This document shows positions 53,588 through 64,000 of a stretch of 64,000 bases of DNA, piece after piece. The stretch is from assembly GCA_023362775.1 (NCBI GenBank), contig JALMGJ010000025.1, positions 10,913,001 through 10,977,000 on the forward strand, in the 5' to 3' direction. The notes under the pieces are model-generated. The model was not told the DNA's origin, did no database searches, and saw nothing but the letters and a program-made list of their open reading frames with translations. The stretch's first letter is position 1. The number at the start of each line of letters is the position of its first letter. Source of the DNA: Charina bottae (Eukaryota; Chordata; Lepidosauria; Squamata; Charinaidae). The translations under genes were made by a program, and so were the position numbers.

Positions 53588-55015
53588 GAAATATTTATTT
53601 ATTGGTTTATTTATTAGTTATTTGTACGCTGCCTACTTGAACAACTCTGGGTGATTTACCACAGTTAAAAACATCCACAACATCAGTAAATATTGGAATC
53701 CTAAAAAGTCTGCTGTGGTCTTCCAGGGCTGGTTGGCAAGCAGCTGCATTGTGTGCGAGCTTGCTGCTTCCAAGCTGTTTTCAAGGGCAAACCTATGTGG
53801 AACAAAAGCAAAAGTCACTGTCTTCAGCACCTCCTGGTCGAGGAAGTGCATAAGTGGCAGACCTGTCAAATGGCTTCCACCTCCTGCTCCAAGTCCAGGT
53901 GAGCCCCTAGATTGCACATCAGCTCCTTCAGGGGAAGTGCAACCCTATCTAGAAGAATAGATGGAACATCTGTACTAACAGTAACTCCATCCTGATGGCA
54001 TTAGATCTCAATCTGTTTCACCGCATTCAGTCCCTCACAGCCTCCAAGCATTGGGTCAGGACTTTTACCATATATTTGTGTGATGGATCTCGGAGCTGGA
54101 GGAGGAGGAGGCGCATTCCAGACTGATAAGCGTTCTCACAGCGTGGAAAGCCTCAGGGGGCCGGCTAAGAAAGTTAGGCTGGCCCCGCCTTAGAGTCCCA
54201 GTATTTTTCCCTTAGATCAGTTAGGGCACCTTTAGTCTGGCAAGATTCTGTATACGGCAACAGCAATAAAGAAACTAGAGCTACAACTCCTGCTCAGTGT
54301 GGTTCTTACCTAGATTCCCTGACCATTTGCTTGGCTAGGTGTCAAGATATAAAGCTGAGTATCATTAGTATATTGATCATATCAGACCCCAAACAGATGG
54401 ATGATTTCCCCTAGCAGTTTCAAATAGATGTTTAAAAAGATAGGGTGAAGGGCCACACCTTGGGGCATCCCACAATGGAGTACCCAAGAGCTCCACCTTT
54501 CCTATCCCAGCAAAAATGACTGGCACTACCTGCTCAGGAAGAAGTGGAACCACTACAAAACAGTGTCTCTGATTCCCAGTCCTCGCAGATGGTCCAAAAG
54601 AATACCATGGCTGATGGTAGTGAACACTGCTGAGATCTAACAAGACAAGGACAGGTATACCACCTCTCTTCAAGTCCTGCCATAGGTCATCTACAAGAGT
54701 GACCAGTGTGGTCTTGGCCCCACTGTCTGAACCTAACTTAAAGGGATCCAGATAATCTGTCTCATCAGGATCTTATGAAGTTAGAAACAAACCACCTTCT
54801 CAACAACTTTACCAGGAAACAGCAGGTTGGAAACAAGCCAAAAGTTATCTAAGAGAACTGAGTTAAGGGGTGGCTTTGTGAGGAGGGGTGCACCCCCACC
54901 ATCTCCTTCAAAGCCAGTGGCATTATCTCCTCCCCTAGAGATGGTTTACCCCCTCCTAGACCCATGCCATCAGCCTCCTATAGAGATCAAGGCCACAGCT
55001 CTCAGAATACATATC
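53588..55015 (-). mobile_element. Old L2-type LINE with inserted LTR
   Basis: The (TTTA)-rich tail lies at 53588-53625 and the 3' UTR trace TTTGTACGCTGCC...CTCTGGGTGATTTACC follows. The body keeps the L2 order but is heavily mutated: the region equal to YADD reads near 54355-54385, and the minus-strand frame 54377-54673 has GTPLWDAPRCGPSPYLFKHL, a broken version of the GVPQG..SPLLFNIY block. It is older than the L2 copies at 24517 and 33523. An LTR interrupts it at 54079-54324. Confidence 0.75.
54079..54324 (+). mobile_element. Probable solo LTR inserted in the old L2
   Basis: 246 bp beginning TGTGATGGATCTCGG and ending CCCTGACC, flanked by ATTTG (54074-54078 and 54325-54329). AATAAA lies at 54265-54270. 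Internal words (GGCGCATTCCA, CTGGCAAGATTCTGT, GGCCCCGCC) match the block at 2991-3243, so these are two copies of one family. Confidence 0.65.
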
Positions 55016-56208
55016 TAAACCATCTTCTATATTGGAGTAATAGAATTTCTCTATACTAAGAGACTTGAGGGATGGCTCATTAGATATTTTTACTTGCTCA
55101 GTCCACATTACATTATGCTATAATAAAGCAGCTCTCTTAAACTTTTCCTTTGTTCCCTTTTCTTATTGATTCCTAAGCGCTGCTCCCTCAGAAATTAAGT
55201 TTCTACCTAGGTATTTTATAATCCAAAAGATATATAGACAAATGGAAATATTATTAAGGAATGGGAAATTAATTTGGAGTGAAGGAATTAAATATGTATG
55301 AGGGAGCTTGACTAGGAAATGACAAATGAAATGGTATAATGTATTTGAAGGTGTAAACCCTTGGGAGCAGAAAGAATTACTTAAGGGTTGTTCAAAGTAT
55401 TAAAACTAGGTCTGATGGGGATGAAATTAAGAAAAGCAAAGAACGATAAATTTCAGGTCTGGAAAAGCTAGTTGAAACTTAGATTTCTGTTACATAGTGC
55501 AACAGGTTCCCAGATGAAATCCTTAATCTGGACAAAACCCCACTAAATGTGCCACAGGGAATAAAGCTACTTGGTGGAAGAAAAGGACAAGGCAAGTAAC
55601 TGACCTTTTTCATTTCTCATTGCCATAATTTTACAGTAATGTTTACACTTCAACATCGTTCACCTCCAATAAGAATAAACTCAAAGTGTCATGCCTTTTT
55701 CATCATTTAGAATTTCCAGACCTACAATTTCAAGACCTCTTGCCAAACCTTCCTCAAAGCAATCTTCTCTTCCTACTGGCATTGTCAGTCATATAGTGCA
55801 AGGTGTACAAGCTTCTATTATTTCTAACATAGTCAATTCTACCTAAAGACTAGCAATCTCATGTTCTACTTTCCTTCTAATGTAAGGGTAGGATTTTATA
55901 TTATCAGGGAGGCACTTTTTCAAATGGGAGCACCCATTTCAAAAACCTAGGGGACAGGGTTCAGTAGACATTTTGGGAAATCATCATCATCAACATGAAA
56001 GGCAAGCGGTAGGAGTAAATGTTTTTGTTTTGCTCTGTTTTACTTTTTCCTGCCATAGAAGTAGCAAAGATCTTTCTAGTACTAGCTGCCATTTTGCTTT
56101 TCTCAAAATGAGCAATGCTTTTTTTTAGGGAATTCTGGGAAAAAAGTGGTGTCAGCTGTGGAAAGGATTTCTTTTGCCACCAGTGGTGGCAAAACATTTT
56201 TAAAAGGC
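55016..56208. other. Unassigned sequence
   Basis: No gene or repeat family is recognised. Confidence 0.45.
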
Positions 56209-56213
56209 CCACC

Positions 56214-56969
56214 TGTAGTGGAAACGCAGAAGACCTTCGTTATTTTGAGGAGTTAAGTGACATATGTTGATTTTCTCCCTCACAGGAAGATTAGAGTTTA
56301 TTTAGAGATATACTGATGTTTAACTGGCTTGTTTTTATTTCTGGTTGGAATGGAGGGGGAGATAGATTACCCCAAGATTGTTGGTGTAAGCATAAGTCCA
56401 CTCCTCCAACAGCACCTCCAGCGGCTTGGAATGGGGGGGGGGGAGAGATAAGACATTATTGATGTTGGGCACTGGCTTATCTGTAAAGCTTCCCAGGCTC
56501 TTGGATGATGTCATAAACAGGGGCTCTAGCCCCTGAGATCCCAGTCAAGGTCAGGCCATTGCAGCCTCTGTACCATGGGAACATGGTCACGGGGTTTGAG
56601 GGCCAGACTTTGATAAAAACCTTAGGATTGTCTTTTGAGTTTGGGAACTTCTGTACAGACACAGGACACTGGGTGTTGTAGAACATAATTGGGTCCTTTT
56701 GGGGTTATTTCCACTATCTTGGTCAGGAGGCTCCTGATACCAAAAAGGAATAAAGGTATCAGCTTGCTTTGGTATGTATGATTTCTTTCTTTTTGCTATG
56801 TTTGTATGCTTTTGTTTAATCTGCCTAAACTGTGTTTCTGTTTAAATCTGTTTACTTAAGTTTATAATAAAGCTTTAAGTTCTTTATCCACTGGTGTGCG
56901 TATTGTCTCTGGATCTAAAAGAACCAATTGCCTGAGCACCTGATCACTGCTTGGACACTTGGCAGAACA
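56214..56969 (+). mobile_element. Solo LTR (756 bp)
   Basis: Begins TGTAGTGGAAACGC, ends TTGGCAGAACA and is flanked by the perfect 5-bp duplication CCACC (56209-56213 and 56970-56974). AATAAA at 56866-56871 lies about 100 bp before the end, fixing the orientation. A second copy of the family is at 62102-63527. The long LTR suggests an endogenous retrovirus or a large gypsy-type element, but there is no internal region to decide. Confidence 0.88.
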
Positions 56970-56974
56970 CCACC

Positions 56975-59260
56975 ATGATGTTACCATTCCTGTTTGTGCA
57001 AATGACTCATGGAGGAAGATTTTATAAATTTGAGGACTGACATTGCTCAGCAGCATTGCAAGATATAAGAATACTTATCTATCATGAGACTGAACATTTT
57101 TTAAACCTGAACTAGCATGTCTGAATATCATTGTGAGGTTACAATGATGGAAAGGAGACTGAAAATGGAGATGCCATTTTTAAGATACATGTAGTCATGC
57201 TTTAAATGTATTTGAATATAGACCTGTATATTTTTATCCTGCCATTGACTATCTCCAGTTTTATAATCCATATCTGATTCTATCTCACACTTTCTCTTAG
57301 AAGAGGGAAAGTCAGAGACAGATTTTTGGAGTGTTGTTTGTTTAGATTGGAAGTATGAGGGAGATTGTTTCATACAGCTATTTGATAAAATTTAGGCCAC
57401 ATCCATAGAGCCTCCTCGTTGTGTTGCATATACAGACTACTCCCAAATTGTATCACGCAAGTCCACATAGCGCTGCTTGTGTCCCTCAGTACGGCCATGG
57501 CTGAGTAAACTCAAGAAAGTGCTTTCCCCTTTATGTTGGGTCAAGGCATGCCATACAGGCAGTTCAGCACGCATGGATGTGCTTGGGGAAGGTGGCTTCA
57601 GTCAATGCAGGCTTCCCATGGTTCTCCCATTGGGTTCTGCACTGCTCTGATGCTCCTCACCCCCCAGTGGGGTGCCTCATTATTCTGCCTATAACTTATT
57701 CCTCCTTTGGCAGCCGCTCCTCAAGTGCTCCAATATTGAGTGCTTTGGCCCAGTTCCATTCCAGTTCTTTTTCCACTTTCATGGCTTTGATTCCTGTCCT
57801 AACTGTGCATCTTAGTGGTGTGTGTGTGTATGCACATGTGTATGAATGAGCAGACCAAGGCATGATGAGAGGTAAAAAAATGAAAGATCTCTGTGCAGCA
57901 ACTGGCCAAATGGAATTGATGCTATTATGTAGAGGTGGGGTTTAAACAGTGGAAAACACCAATCAGGATGCTTTCCCCACCATGCTTCATGGATGGATGG
58001 ACAGGAGCAGGAATGAAAGTCAGCCCAAGTGTGCAGCAAGGTTCCCAGTGTGGGGACCAGCAATTTAAAGGCAATGCAGATCACAGTTGGTACCAGCACA
58101 GAAGGAAATGGGGAGAGGGTGGTGTGTAGGTCTGGTCTTAGAGCAGATTGGTGTCCCAAGTTCTCCTCCTTTTGGAATTTCAACTGCTGCCTCCAAAATA
58201 TCTAGTATTGAGCTCTGAACTTTAAAGCTATTGGAAGATGCACATTTTCAGTGGTAAAACTTTCTAAAAAGTTATTGAAAGCTGATTGTCTGAGGGAATC
58301 AACTATGAAATTTCCCAAAGCCTCTGCTTCTGTTTCCAAAGCAAGTGGAGCCCATGGCACATCAAAGGATTCACTTTTGTCTTTAGTGAGGAGTTCCAGA
58401 TCCAGAAGAAGCCTATACTAATACTTTTGTACCTTTTGTTGTCAGTCCTGCCATTTGGGCTACTTGGGGATCAGCATTCAAAGAACTAAAGGCATTAGTT
58501 CTTATAAAAAACTCGGTGTGAAGCTTCTCTGTGTCCCATCTACATAGGAAACCATGAGTTTAAAAACACCCCAGAATCAAAATGCATTTTAACCATAACA
58601 AGTGCTATAAGTAGTTTAGATTAGTTTAGATTCAATAGTGGTATTTTCATAGTGGTATTTCTAAACCTAAAATTTTATACATAAAAACATGAGGATCCAT
58701 CAACATCTCTCTTGTGGTTCTGCAATGCAGTTTGATATCAGACATTTGCTCCATGTTGTTCCTTATGCATGAGATTATAGCACTCAGTTAGCATGCACCA
58801 CCAATGGTGACTGAACTGTGTAATTAGTGTGGAAGAAACTCCATTTCTTCTCATGCAAGAAGCTTGGTGGCTACAATTTTATGGGTTGAACAAATGTGGG
58901 AGTGGGTAGGTTTGAAATGATTTGAACTAAAAGCCTTCTGATTTTTTTAAAAACCGTTTTTTATCCTGTGCTTTTAAAATTTTTGGTTTTTTAATCTGTT
59001 CAAATGAATTTTATTTAATTTTCTTTTGAATCAAAAACCTGGAAAAATCCACACTACAGATGATCTAAATGTTATGCTATCTCCTGCAAAGTCATGAAAT
59101 GTTTTAAAGACAGGAACTATTTTATACAGCATGCTGTACTTTACTGTTTAATTTTCAGCAGAGTATAAAATCACTTCCAAGATAATGACATTACAGAAGA
59201 ATTTTAGCTTCATATTGGATTTAAACAGTTTTATGGAACTATTTTATTCTAGCATACAAA
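56975..59260. other. Unassigned sequence
   Basis: About 2.3 kb with no gene or repeat family I can support. A short GGAT run lies at 57987-57999. Confidence 0.45.
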
Positions 59261-59268
59261 CACTAAAG

Positions 59269-59618
59269 CAGAGCTTTCCAAACTTTTCATGTTGGTGACA
59301 CACTTTTTAGACATGCATCATTTTGCGACACACTCTTACAGCAGGGCATCATTTTGCGACACACACTTACAGCAGGGCATAAGGCAGGCACTAGGACCTG
59401 CACGGAATCACAGCAGGTTTGGAGGCAGCAAGGCACAAGGCAGGCACTAGGACCTGCGCGGAATCCTGGCAGGGAGGTTTGGAGGCAGCAAGGCACAAGG
59501 CAGGCACTAGGACCTGCGCAGAATCCTGGCAGGGTTTGGAGGCAGCAGCAGCTGGGACACATCCAGACACTGCAGCTGACACACAAACGTGTCGCAACAC
59601 ACAGTTTGGAAAGCTCTG
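59269..59618. mobile_element. hAT-type MITE D with internal tandem repeat
   Basis: A perfect 16-bp terminal inverted repeat (CAGAGCTTTCCAAACT and its complement) and a perfect 8-bp duplication CACTAAAG (59261-59268 and 59619-59626) define a 350-bp hAT element. The interior holds three units of 56-60 bp (about 59390-59555), each with AAGGCAGGCACTAGGACCTG and GGTTTGGAGGCAGCA. A shorter CATCATTTTGCGACACAC duplication lies at 59317-59370. There is no transposase. Confidence 0.92.
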
Positions 59619-59626
59619 CACTAAAG

Positions 59627-60035
59627 AAAAGAGACCTCAGGACCTAGTGGGAACAATCAGGAAAGGAGTTTATCCATCAAACATTATTAGAGGTTCGCTC
59701 TCTAGGCTGGAAAAGTCATCAACAAGTGAGAAATCAATGTACAATAGGACACATGGCAAAAGAAAAGAAGGAATAGAATATGCTAAAAAATTATCAATGG
59801 AGAGAAAACTCTTAGAACTTGCAAAAGTTCATTATCAACAAAACAAAAATGAAATCATTAATGACTCTCTCCTTATAGTGGTCAGAAGTCTCTTCATGAT
59901 TTCAGTATCCCCAAATTAGATACTGAAGGAATCCAGAAGGAATTACAGAAAAAAGGTGGTATGCTCTGAGTCTTTACTGATTTTGAAATGTTTATAACAC
60001 AAAATATAGAATACATTCTAGGGTTTATATAAATA
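59627..60035. other. Unassigned sequence
   Basis: No confident assignment. The open frame that crosses from the hAT repeat into this region (59419-59919) is not a plausible gene. Confidence 0.4.
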
Positions 60036-60380
60036 ACTAATGAAATGATTCAGACACCAAACAAGTTAAAGATTGCACAATCAAATGGATGCAGGACTTA
60101 AATAGGACAAATGACATGCAACAATGGGAGTATCAGTGGAAGACAAACAGCAAATCACTGCAAATAATATGCCAATAGAAAATGGGTATAAGATGTTCTT
60201 CTGCTGGTACATTACCCCAAAGGTTCTTGTTAAAATGGATAATACATAATCAGAAAGTTGTTGGACATATAAAAGTCAAGTTGAATGTTTTGTCATATGT
60301 GGTAGCAATGTCATAAAGTCCAATTATTCTGGAAGATGATTTACGGAAGGATGAAACAAGCCTAAATGCTGGTTTCCTTT
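60036..60380 (+). mobile_element. L1 ORF2 C-terminal fragment
   Basis: Broken frames read GYKMFFCWYITPKVLVKMDN and, after a shift, FCHMW-stop-QCHKVQLFW. These match in layout the RWYLTP...HMWW.C..V..FW region near the C terminus of L1 ORF2. Stops and a shift show a dead copy. Confidence 0.65.
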
Positions 60381-60737
60381 TCTATCAGTTATTTTTCTGT
60401 ACTTATATATCTGCAAAATACATTAAGTGGCTTTATATATGATAACTGCCCCCAGGATAATTTATGCTTTTTACTGGAAATTATATTAAATTTCTTCATT
60501 AGAGGAATGGCAGCTTAAACTATTAATGTCCAAAATAATTAATGTCCAAAATATTAATGTCCAAAATAATTCAATCATGAAAAACAACTCTGATTTTAGT
60601 TTCAATTTAACCTGGAAACTGTTTATGGAGTACAATTCTGTTCATGACTTGCTGCTGCTTGTGAGGTTAGGTTGTCTTAAAATAAGAGTTTTAAACACTT
60701 TAACTATGATTGTTCATTTTTGTTATATAGAACTCTT

Positions 60738-61668
60738 TTTTTGTTGTGTATTAGTTCAGTCGCTTCCGACTGTTCATGACTTCATGGACCAGTCCACGCC
60801 AGAGCTTCCTGTGGGCCATCGCCACCCCCAGCTCCCCCAAGGTCGAGTCCATCACCTCCAGAATATCATCCATCAATCTTGCCCTTGGTCGGCCCCTCTT
60901 CCTTTTGCCTTCCACTTTCCCTAGCATCAGCATCTTCTCCAGGGTATCCTGTCTTCTCATTATGTGCCCAAATTACTTCAGTTTTGCCTTTCATACCATT
61001 CCCTCAAGTGAGCAGTCTGGCTTTATTTCCTGGAGTATGGACTGGTTTGATCTTCTTGCAGTCCAAGGCACTCTCAGAATTTTCCTCCAACACCACAGTT
61101 CAAAAGCATCTATCTTCCTTCGCTCAGCCTTCCTTATGGTCCAGCTCTCACAGCCATAGGTTACTACAGGGAATACCATTGCTTTAACTATGCAGACCTT
61201 TGTTGTAAGTGTGATGTCTCTGCTCTTAACTATTTTATCAAGATTTGTCATTGCTCTCCTCCCAAGAAGTAAATGTCTTCTGATTTCCTGGCTGCAGTCA
61301 GCATCTGCAGTAATCTTTGTGCCTAGAAATACAAAGTCTGTCACTGCCTCCACTTTTTCTCCCTCTATTTGCCAGTTATCAATCAAGCTGGTTGCCATAA
61401 TCTTGGTTTTTTTGAGGTTTAACTGCAACCCAGCTTTTGCACTTTCTTCTTTCACCTTCGTCATAAGGCTCCTCAGCTCCTCCTCACTTTCAGCCATCAA
61501 AGTGGTATCATCTGCATATCTGAGATTGTTAATGTTTCTTCCAGCAATTTTAACTCCAGCCTTGGATTCATCAAGTCCAGCATGTCGCATGATGTGTTCT
61601 GCGTACAAGTTGAATAGGTAGGGTGAGAGTATACAACCCTGCCGTACTCCTTTCCCAATCTTAAACCA
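60738..61668 (-). mobile_element. BovB LINE, 5'-truncated
   Basis: The minus-strand frames 60991-61608 (205 codons) and 60751-60960 cover the RT from MYAEHIMRHAGLDESKAG through LRYADDTTLMAE to the post-RT domain and the LVHEVMNSRKRLN end, nearly identical to the full-length BovB. One shift or substitution cluster near 60985 breaks the frame. Truncation at 61668 cuts within the RT palm (IGKGVRQGCILSPYLF). Confidence 0.93.
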
Positions 61669-61892
61669 CTATCATAGCAATGGTGAGATAAGAGGGGCTT
61701 TGGCTGGTTCCAAGAAACTAATTTGAAAGAATGTCTCAAACAAGCCACTCCCTAGTTCACATGAAGATAAAGTGAGGGAGGGGGAAGCACATTCAGACTT
61801 GCAAGATTCTGTTACTAATGCTGTTCCAATAAAAGGAGTCATGGCCTATATAGTATTGATTTCTTAGTCTGGTCTACCTTGTAGGGCTGACA
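61669..61892 (+). mobile_element. LTR-like sequence
   Basis: Shares TTCACATGAAGATAAAGTGA, AAGATTCTGTTACTA and AATAAAAG in order with 18833-19085, and ends GGGCTGACA. It abuts the truncated end of the BovB copy. No TSD was found. Confidence 0.5.
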
Positions 61893-62101
61893 GTGGGTGT
61901 GGCCAGTACAAAATATCCATTTGCCACATGGCAGACTGTTAAGGTTGCTCTTCTTGCCCCTTTACCCTTCCCTCAGGCCTGTGAGGGACCTAGAGATATT
62001 GTGTAAAAGATGTTGCTGGAGATTGCTGCTTTGCTTTGAGGCATTTTTTTTTGTTTATTCGTCAGTCGCTTCTGACTCTTCGTGACTTCATGGACCAGCC
62101 C

Positions 62102-63527
62102 TGTATTGGCAACCTGCGGACGACCTTTGTATTTCAAGGAGTTAGGTGGCATGTTTGATTTTTCTTCCCCCACACCTAGGAGATTAGAGTTTATTTTTGA
62201 GTTATACTGATGTTTAACTGGCTTGTCTTTGTTTCTGCTTGGCATGAGAGGGGGGAGAGAAGAAGCACATGCCCATTCCTCCAACAGCCCTCCAGAACAT
62301 ATCTTTGTGGGAAGTGGGAGGAGAGAAAACCCCCAGCTTGTTAAGTTTAAGCATAAGTTCACTCCCCCAGCCGCCCCTCTAGCGGCTTGAAATGGGGGGT
62401 GGGGAATGATAAGAAATTGTTTTGGTTAAGCACTTGCTTATCTGATAGCTTCCCAGGCTCTGGGAATGATGTCATGGACAGGTGCCCGACCACCAGAAGG
62501 AATCCCAGTCAAGGTCAGTCGGGCTTGGTCACGGGGTTTGGAAGCCAGGCTTTGATAAAAGCCTTAGTATTGTCTTTGGAGTTTTGGGAGTCCACACAGG
62601 CCTGAGTGCTGGGTGCTGTGAAAATTGCCACCTTGGGGTATCTCCGCTGTCCTTATTAGAGGGCTCCTGGCAGCCTATAGGAGATTAGGTATCACCTTGT
62701 TTGCTTGGTATGTATGTATGCATTTCTTTCGGTATGCTATGGTTGTTAAACTGTGCTTATGCTAAACTTTGTGTCAGAGTTTCCTTGTGAATTGCAAATC
62801 GTTTTTTTTTTTTACTTTCTGTAGCGTTTTCCCAAAACATCTTCACTGATAAGCAGGTGCAGCCGACACCACGTGATGTTATGTCTCAGTCTAAAACTTT
62901 CTCATGGGAACAAGTGCCCTAGCAATTTCTCGGGGGGAGACAGTATGCTTGCTTAGATGCAACACTGCCACCTCATGGCAGTTTATACTGTGTGCAATGC
63001 TTAACGCTTTAGACTTCATAAATCTAAACGGCTTTGTGACCTCCTGACCCTAAGGTTCCTCCAATCAGAAAGCTGGAACAAGTGTATATCTCAGCTGTGA
63101 ACTATGGGTCTATGCTTCTTGACTTCTGTCCGGTCTTTTAGCCATGTTCGTGTGTGTGTTCTACTTCTGAGGACTGGGAAGTGCGTAGCTATGCATGGCT
63201 ATGTGTGTAGGCCATGGCATGAGCCCCTTCATGTCTGTCAATGGAAACAATACACGATACTCTGCTTTTATTTTTTTTCCTTTTTTGCAATAATGTAACT
63301 GTATATACATTTATTGCTTTTATTACAAGTAAACATTTTAGCCATAAAAGCTGCACTCTGTCTGTTTACTCTGCGCCTTAACCCTATAAGCCAGCATTAT
63401 CTCATACTTTGTCTGTTTATAATAAAGCTTTAAGTTTCTTTATCCACTGGTGTGCTATTATCTCTGGATCTAAAAGAATTAATTGCCCTAGCCCCTGATC
63501 AAAGAGGCGTGGACACTTGGCAACACA
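62102..63527 (+). mobile_element. LTR of the 756-bp family, with a nested insertion
   Basis: Begins TGTATTGGCAACC, ends TTGGCAACACA and has the 5-bp duplication AGCCC. It aligns by eye along its length with 56214-56969, for example AGATTAGAGTTTATTT, CTCTAGCGGCTTG, TTCCCAGGCTCT and AATAAAGCTTTAAG, except for about 590 extra bases at 62819-63404. AATAAA lies at 63421-63426. Confidence 0.88.
62819..63404. mobile_element. Insertion nested inside the LTR
   Basis: About 586 bp absent from the sister LTR at 56214-56969, flanked by TACTTT on both sides (62813-62818 and 63405-63410). It starts CTGTAGCGTTTTCC and ends ATTATCTCA, so with one base of slack it has TG...CA ends and may be another LTR. I recognise no coding sequence. 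Confidence 0.6.
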
Positions 63528-63796
63528 AGCCCACACCAGAGCTTCCTGTCGGCCGTCGCCACCCCCAGCTCCCCCAAGGTCGAGTCCGTCACCTTCAGAA
63601 TATCATCCATCCATCTTGCCCTTGGTTGGCCCCTCTTTCTTTTGCCTTCCACTTTCCCTAGCATCAGCATTAGCATTAGCATCTCTTAGTTAATCTAAAA
63701 TTTGATTTTAATAATAAATATAACCATTTTGAAAGTGCTACAGTGCTAAAATGTCATGGAACTATGTATTTGCTCTAACCCAAGTTTATATACTGT

Positions 63797-64000
63797 AAGG
63801 TAAAGGATTCCCCCGCACATTTGTGCAGTCATGTCTGACTCTAGGGGTCAGTGCTCATCTCCGTTTGTTAGCCGAAGAGTCAGTGTTGTCCGAAGACGCT
63901 TCCATGGTCATGTGGCCGGCATGACGCACGCGGAATGCTGTTACCTACCCACTAAAGTATTAATCTACTTGCATTTGCATGCTTTCGAATTGCAAGGTTG
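63797..64000 (-). mobile_element. tRNA-derived SINE, running off the window
   Basis: GGTAAAGGATTCCCCCGCA, GCAGTCATGTCTGACTCTAG, CGAAGAGTCAGTGTTGTCCG and CATGGTCATGTGGCCGGCAT are, by memory, the body of a SINE that is very common in squamates (ACA-type SINE), in reverse orientation. The tRNA head would lie beyond the window end; its expected link GCATGCTTTCGAATTGC is present at the edge. Confidence 0.8.

Larger units (their letters stand above)
62043..63682 (-). mobile_element. BovB 3'-end fragment split by an LTR
   Basis: The left piece (62043-62101) is the BovB 3' end. The right piece (63528-63682) carries on with the C-terminal coding region (LGKVEGKRKRGQPRARWMDD, 63488-63682). AGCCC (62097-62101 and 63528-63532) is duplicated on either side of the inserted LTR, and removing the LTR restores the continuous BovB order seen at 37900. 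Confidence 0.88.

Noticed and set aside
59419..59919. 166-codon open frame as a candidate gene
   Set aside because: It runs from the tandem units of a hAT MITE into unrelated flank, so it is not a plausible exon.

Overview
This window is vertebrate nuclear DNA, almost certainly from a squamate reptile (lizard or snake). The case rests on the repeats: several BovB (RTE) LINEs, many L2-type LINE copies, Penelope-like elements (PLEs), an I/Jockey-type LINE, tRNA-derived SINEs of the kind found in squamates, hAT-type MITEs and LINE tails that run into microsatellites. I recognise no host protein-coding gene, tRNA or rRNA gene. All protein-like signal comes from transposable elements, so the window is intergenic or intronic.

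Layout. 1-12 kb: an L2 LINE (1481-3693, minus) holding an LTR-like insertion, a hAT MITE (3871-4097), a SINE (4136-4382) and a PLE-derived inverted-repeat unit with two opposed hammerhead-ribozyme motifs (4460-4782). A long AT-rich stretch with a SINE follows, then polypyrimidine tracts at 11.4-11.9 kb. 12-19 kb: a truncated BovB (12350-13456, plus), a solo LTR (14608-14944), L1 pieces and SINEs. 22-27 kb: an L1-like 5' region split by a hAT element (22911-23309), a broken Ty3/gypsy integrase, two L2 copies and a pentanucleotide array of about 340 bp. 27-32.6 kb is mostly unassigned sequence. 32.7-37.7 kb: a palindromic MITE, L2 copies, a PLE fragment, an RTE 3' end and an I/Jockey-like LINE. 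37857-41079 is a full-length BovB with one uninterrupted 1010-codon ORF and a perfect 12-bp target-site duplication (TSD). 42-56 kb: L2 tails, microsatellites, a palindromic MITE, an old RTE LINE (48421-50765) split by a solo LTR and by a PLE carrying a GIY-YIG endonuclease remnant, a chimeric SINE, another hAT MITE and an old L2. 56-64 kb: a 756-bp solo LTR, a hAT MITE, an L1 piece, a third BovB and a BovB 3' end split by a second copy of that LTR, itself split by another insertion.

Most notable. (i) A GC-rich repeat unit of about 40 bp is shared by three hAT-type elements that have different termini (3871-4097, 22911-23309, 51853-52118), each with an 8-bp TSD. (ii) Five PLE hammerhead motifs are present, four of them in opposed pairs inside inverted-repeat units with their own 11-12 bp TSDs. 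(iii) The BovB looks coding-competent. All family calls are by eye from motifs and termini; no database search was run.
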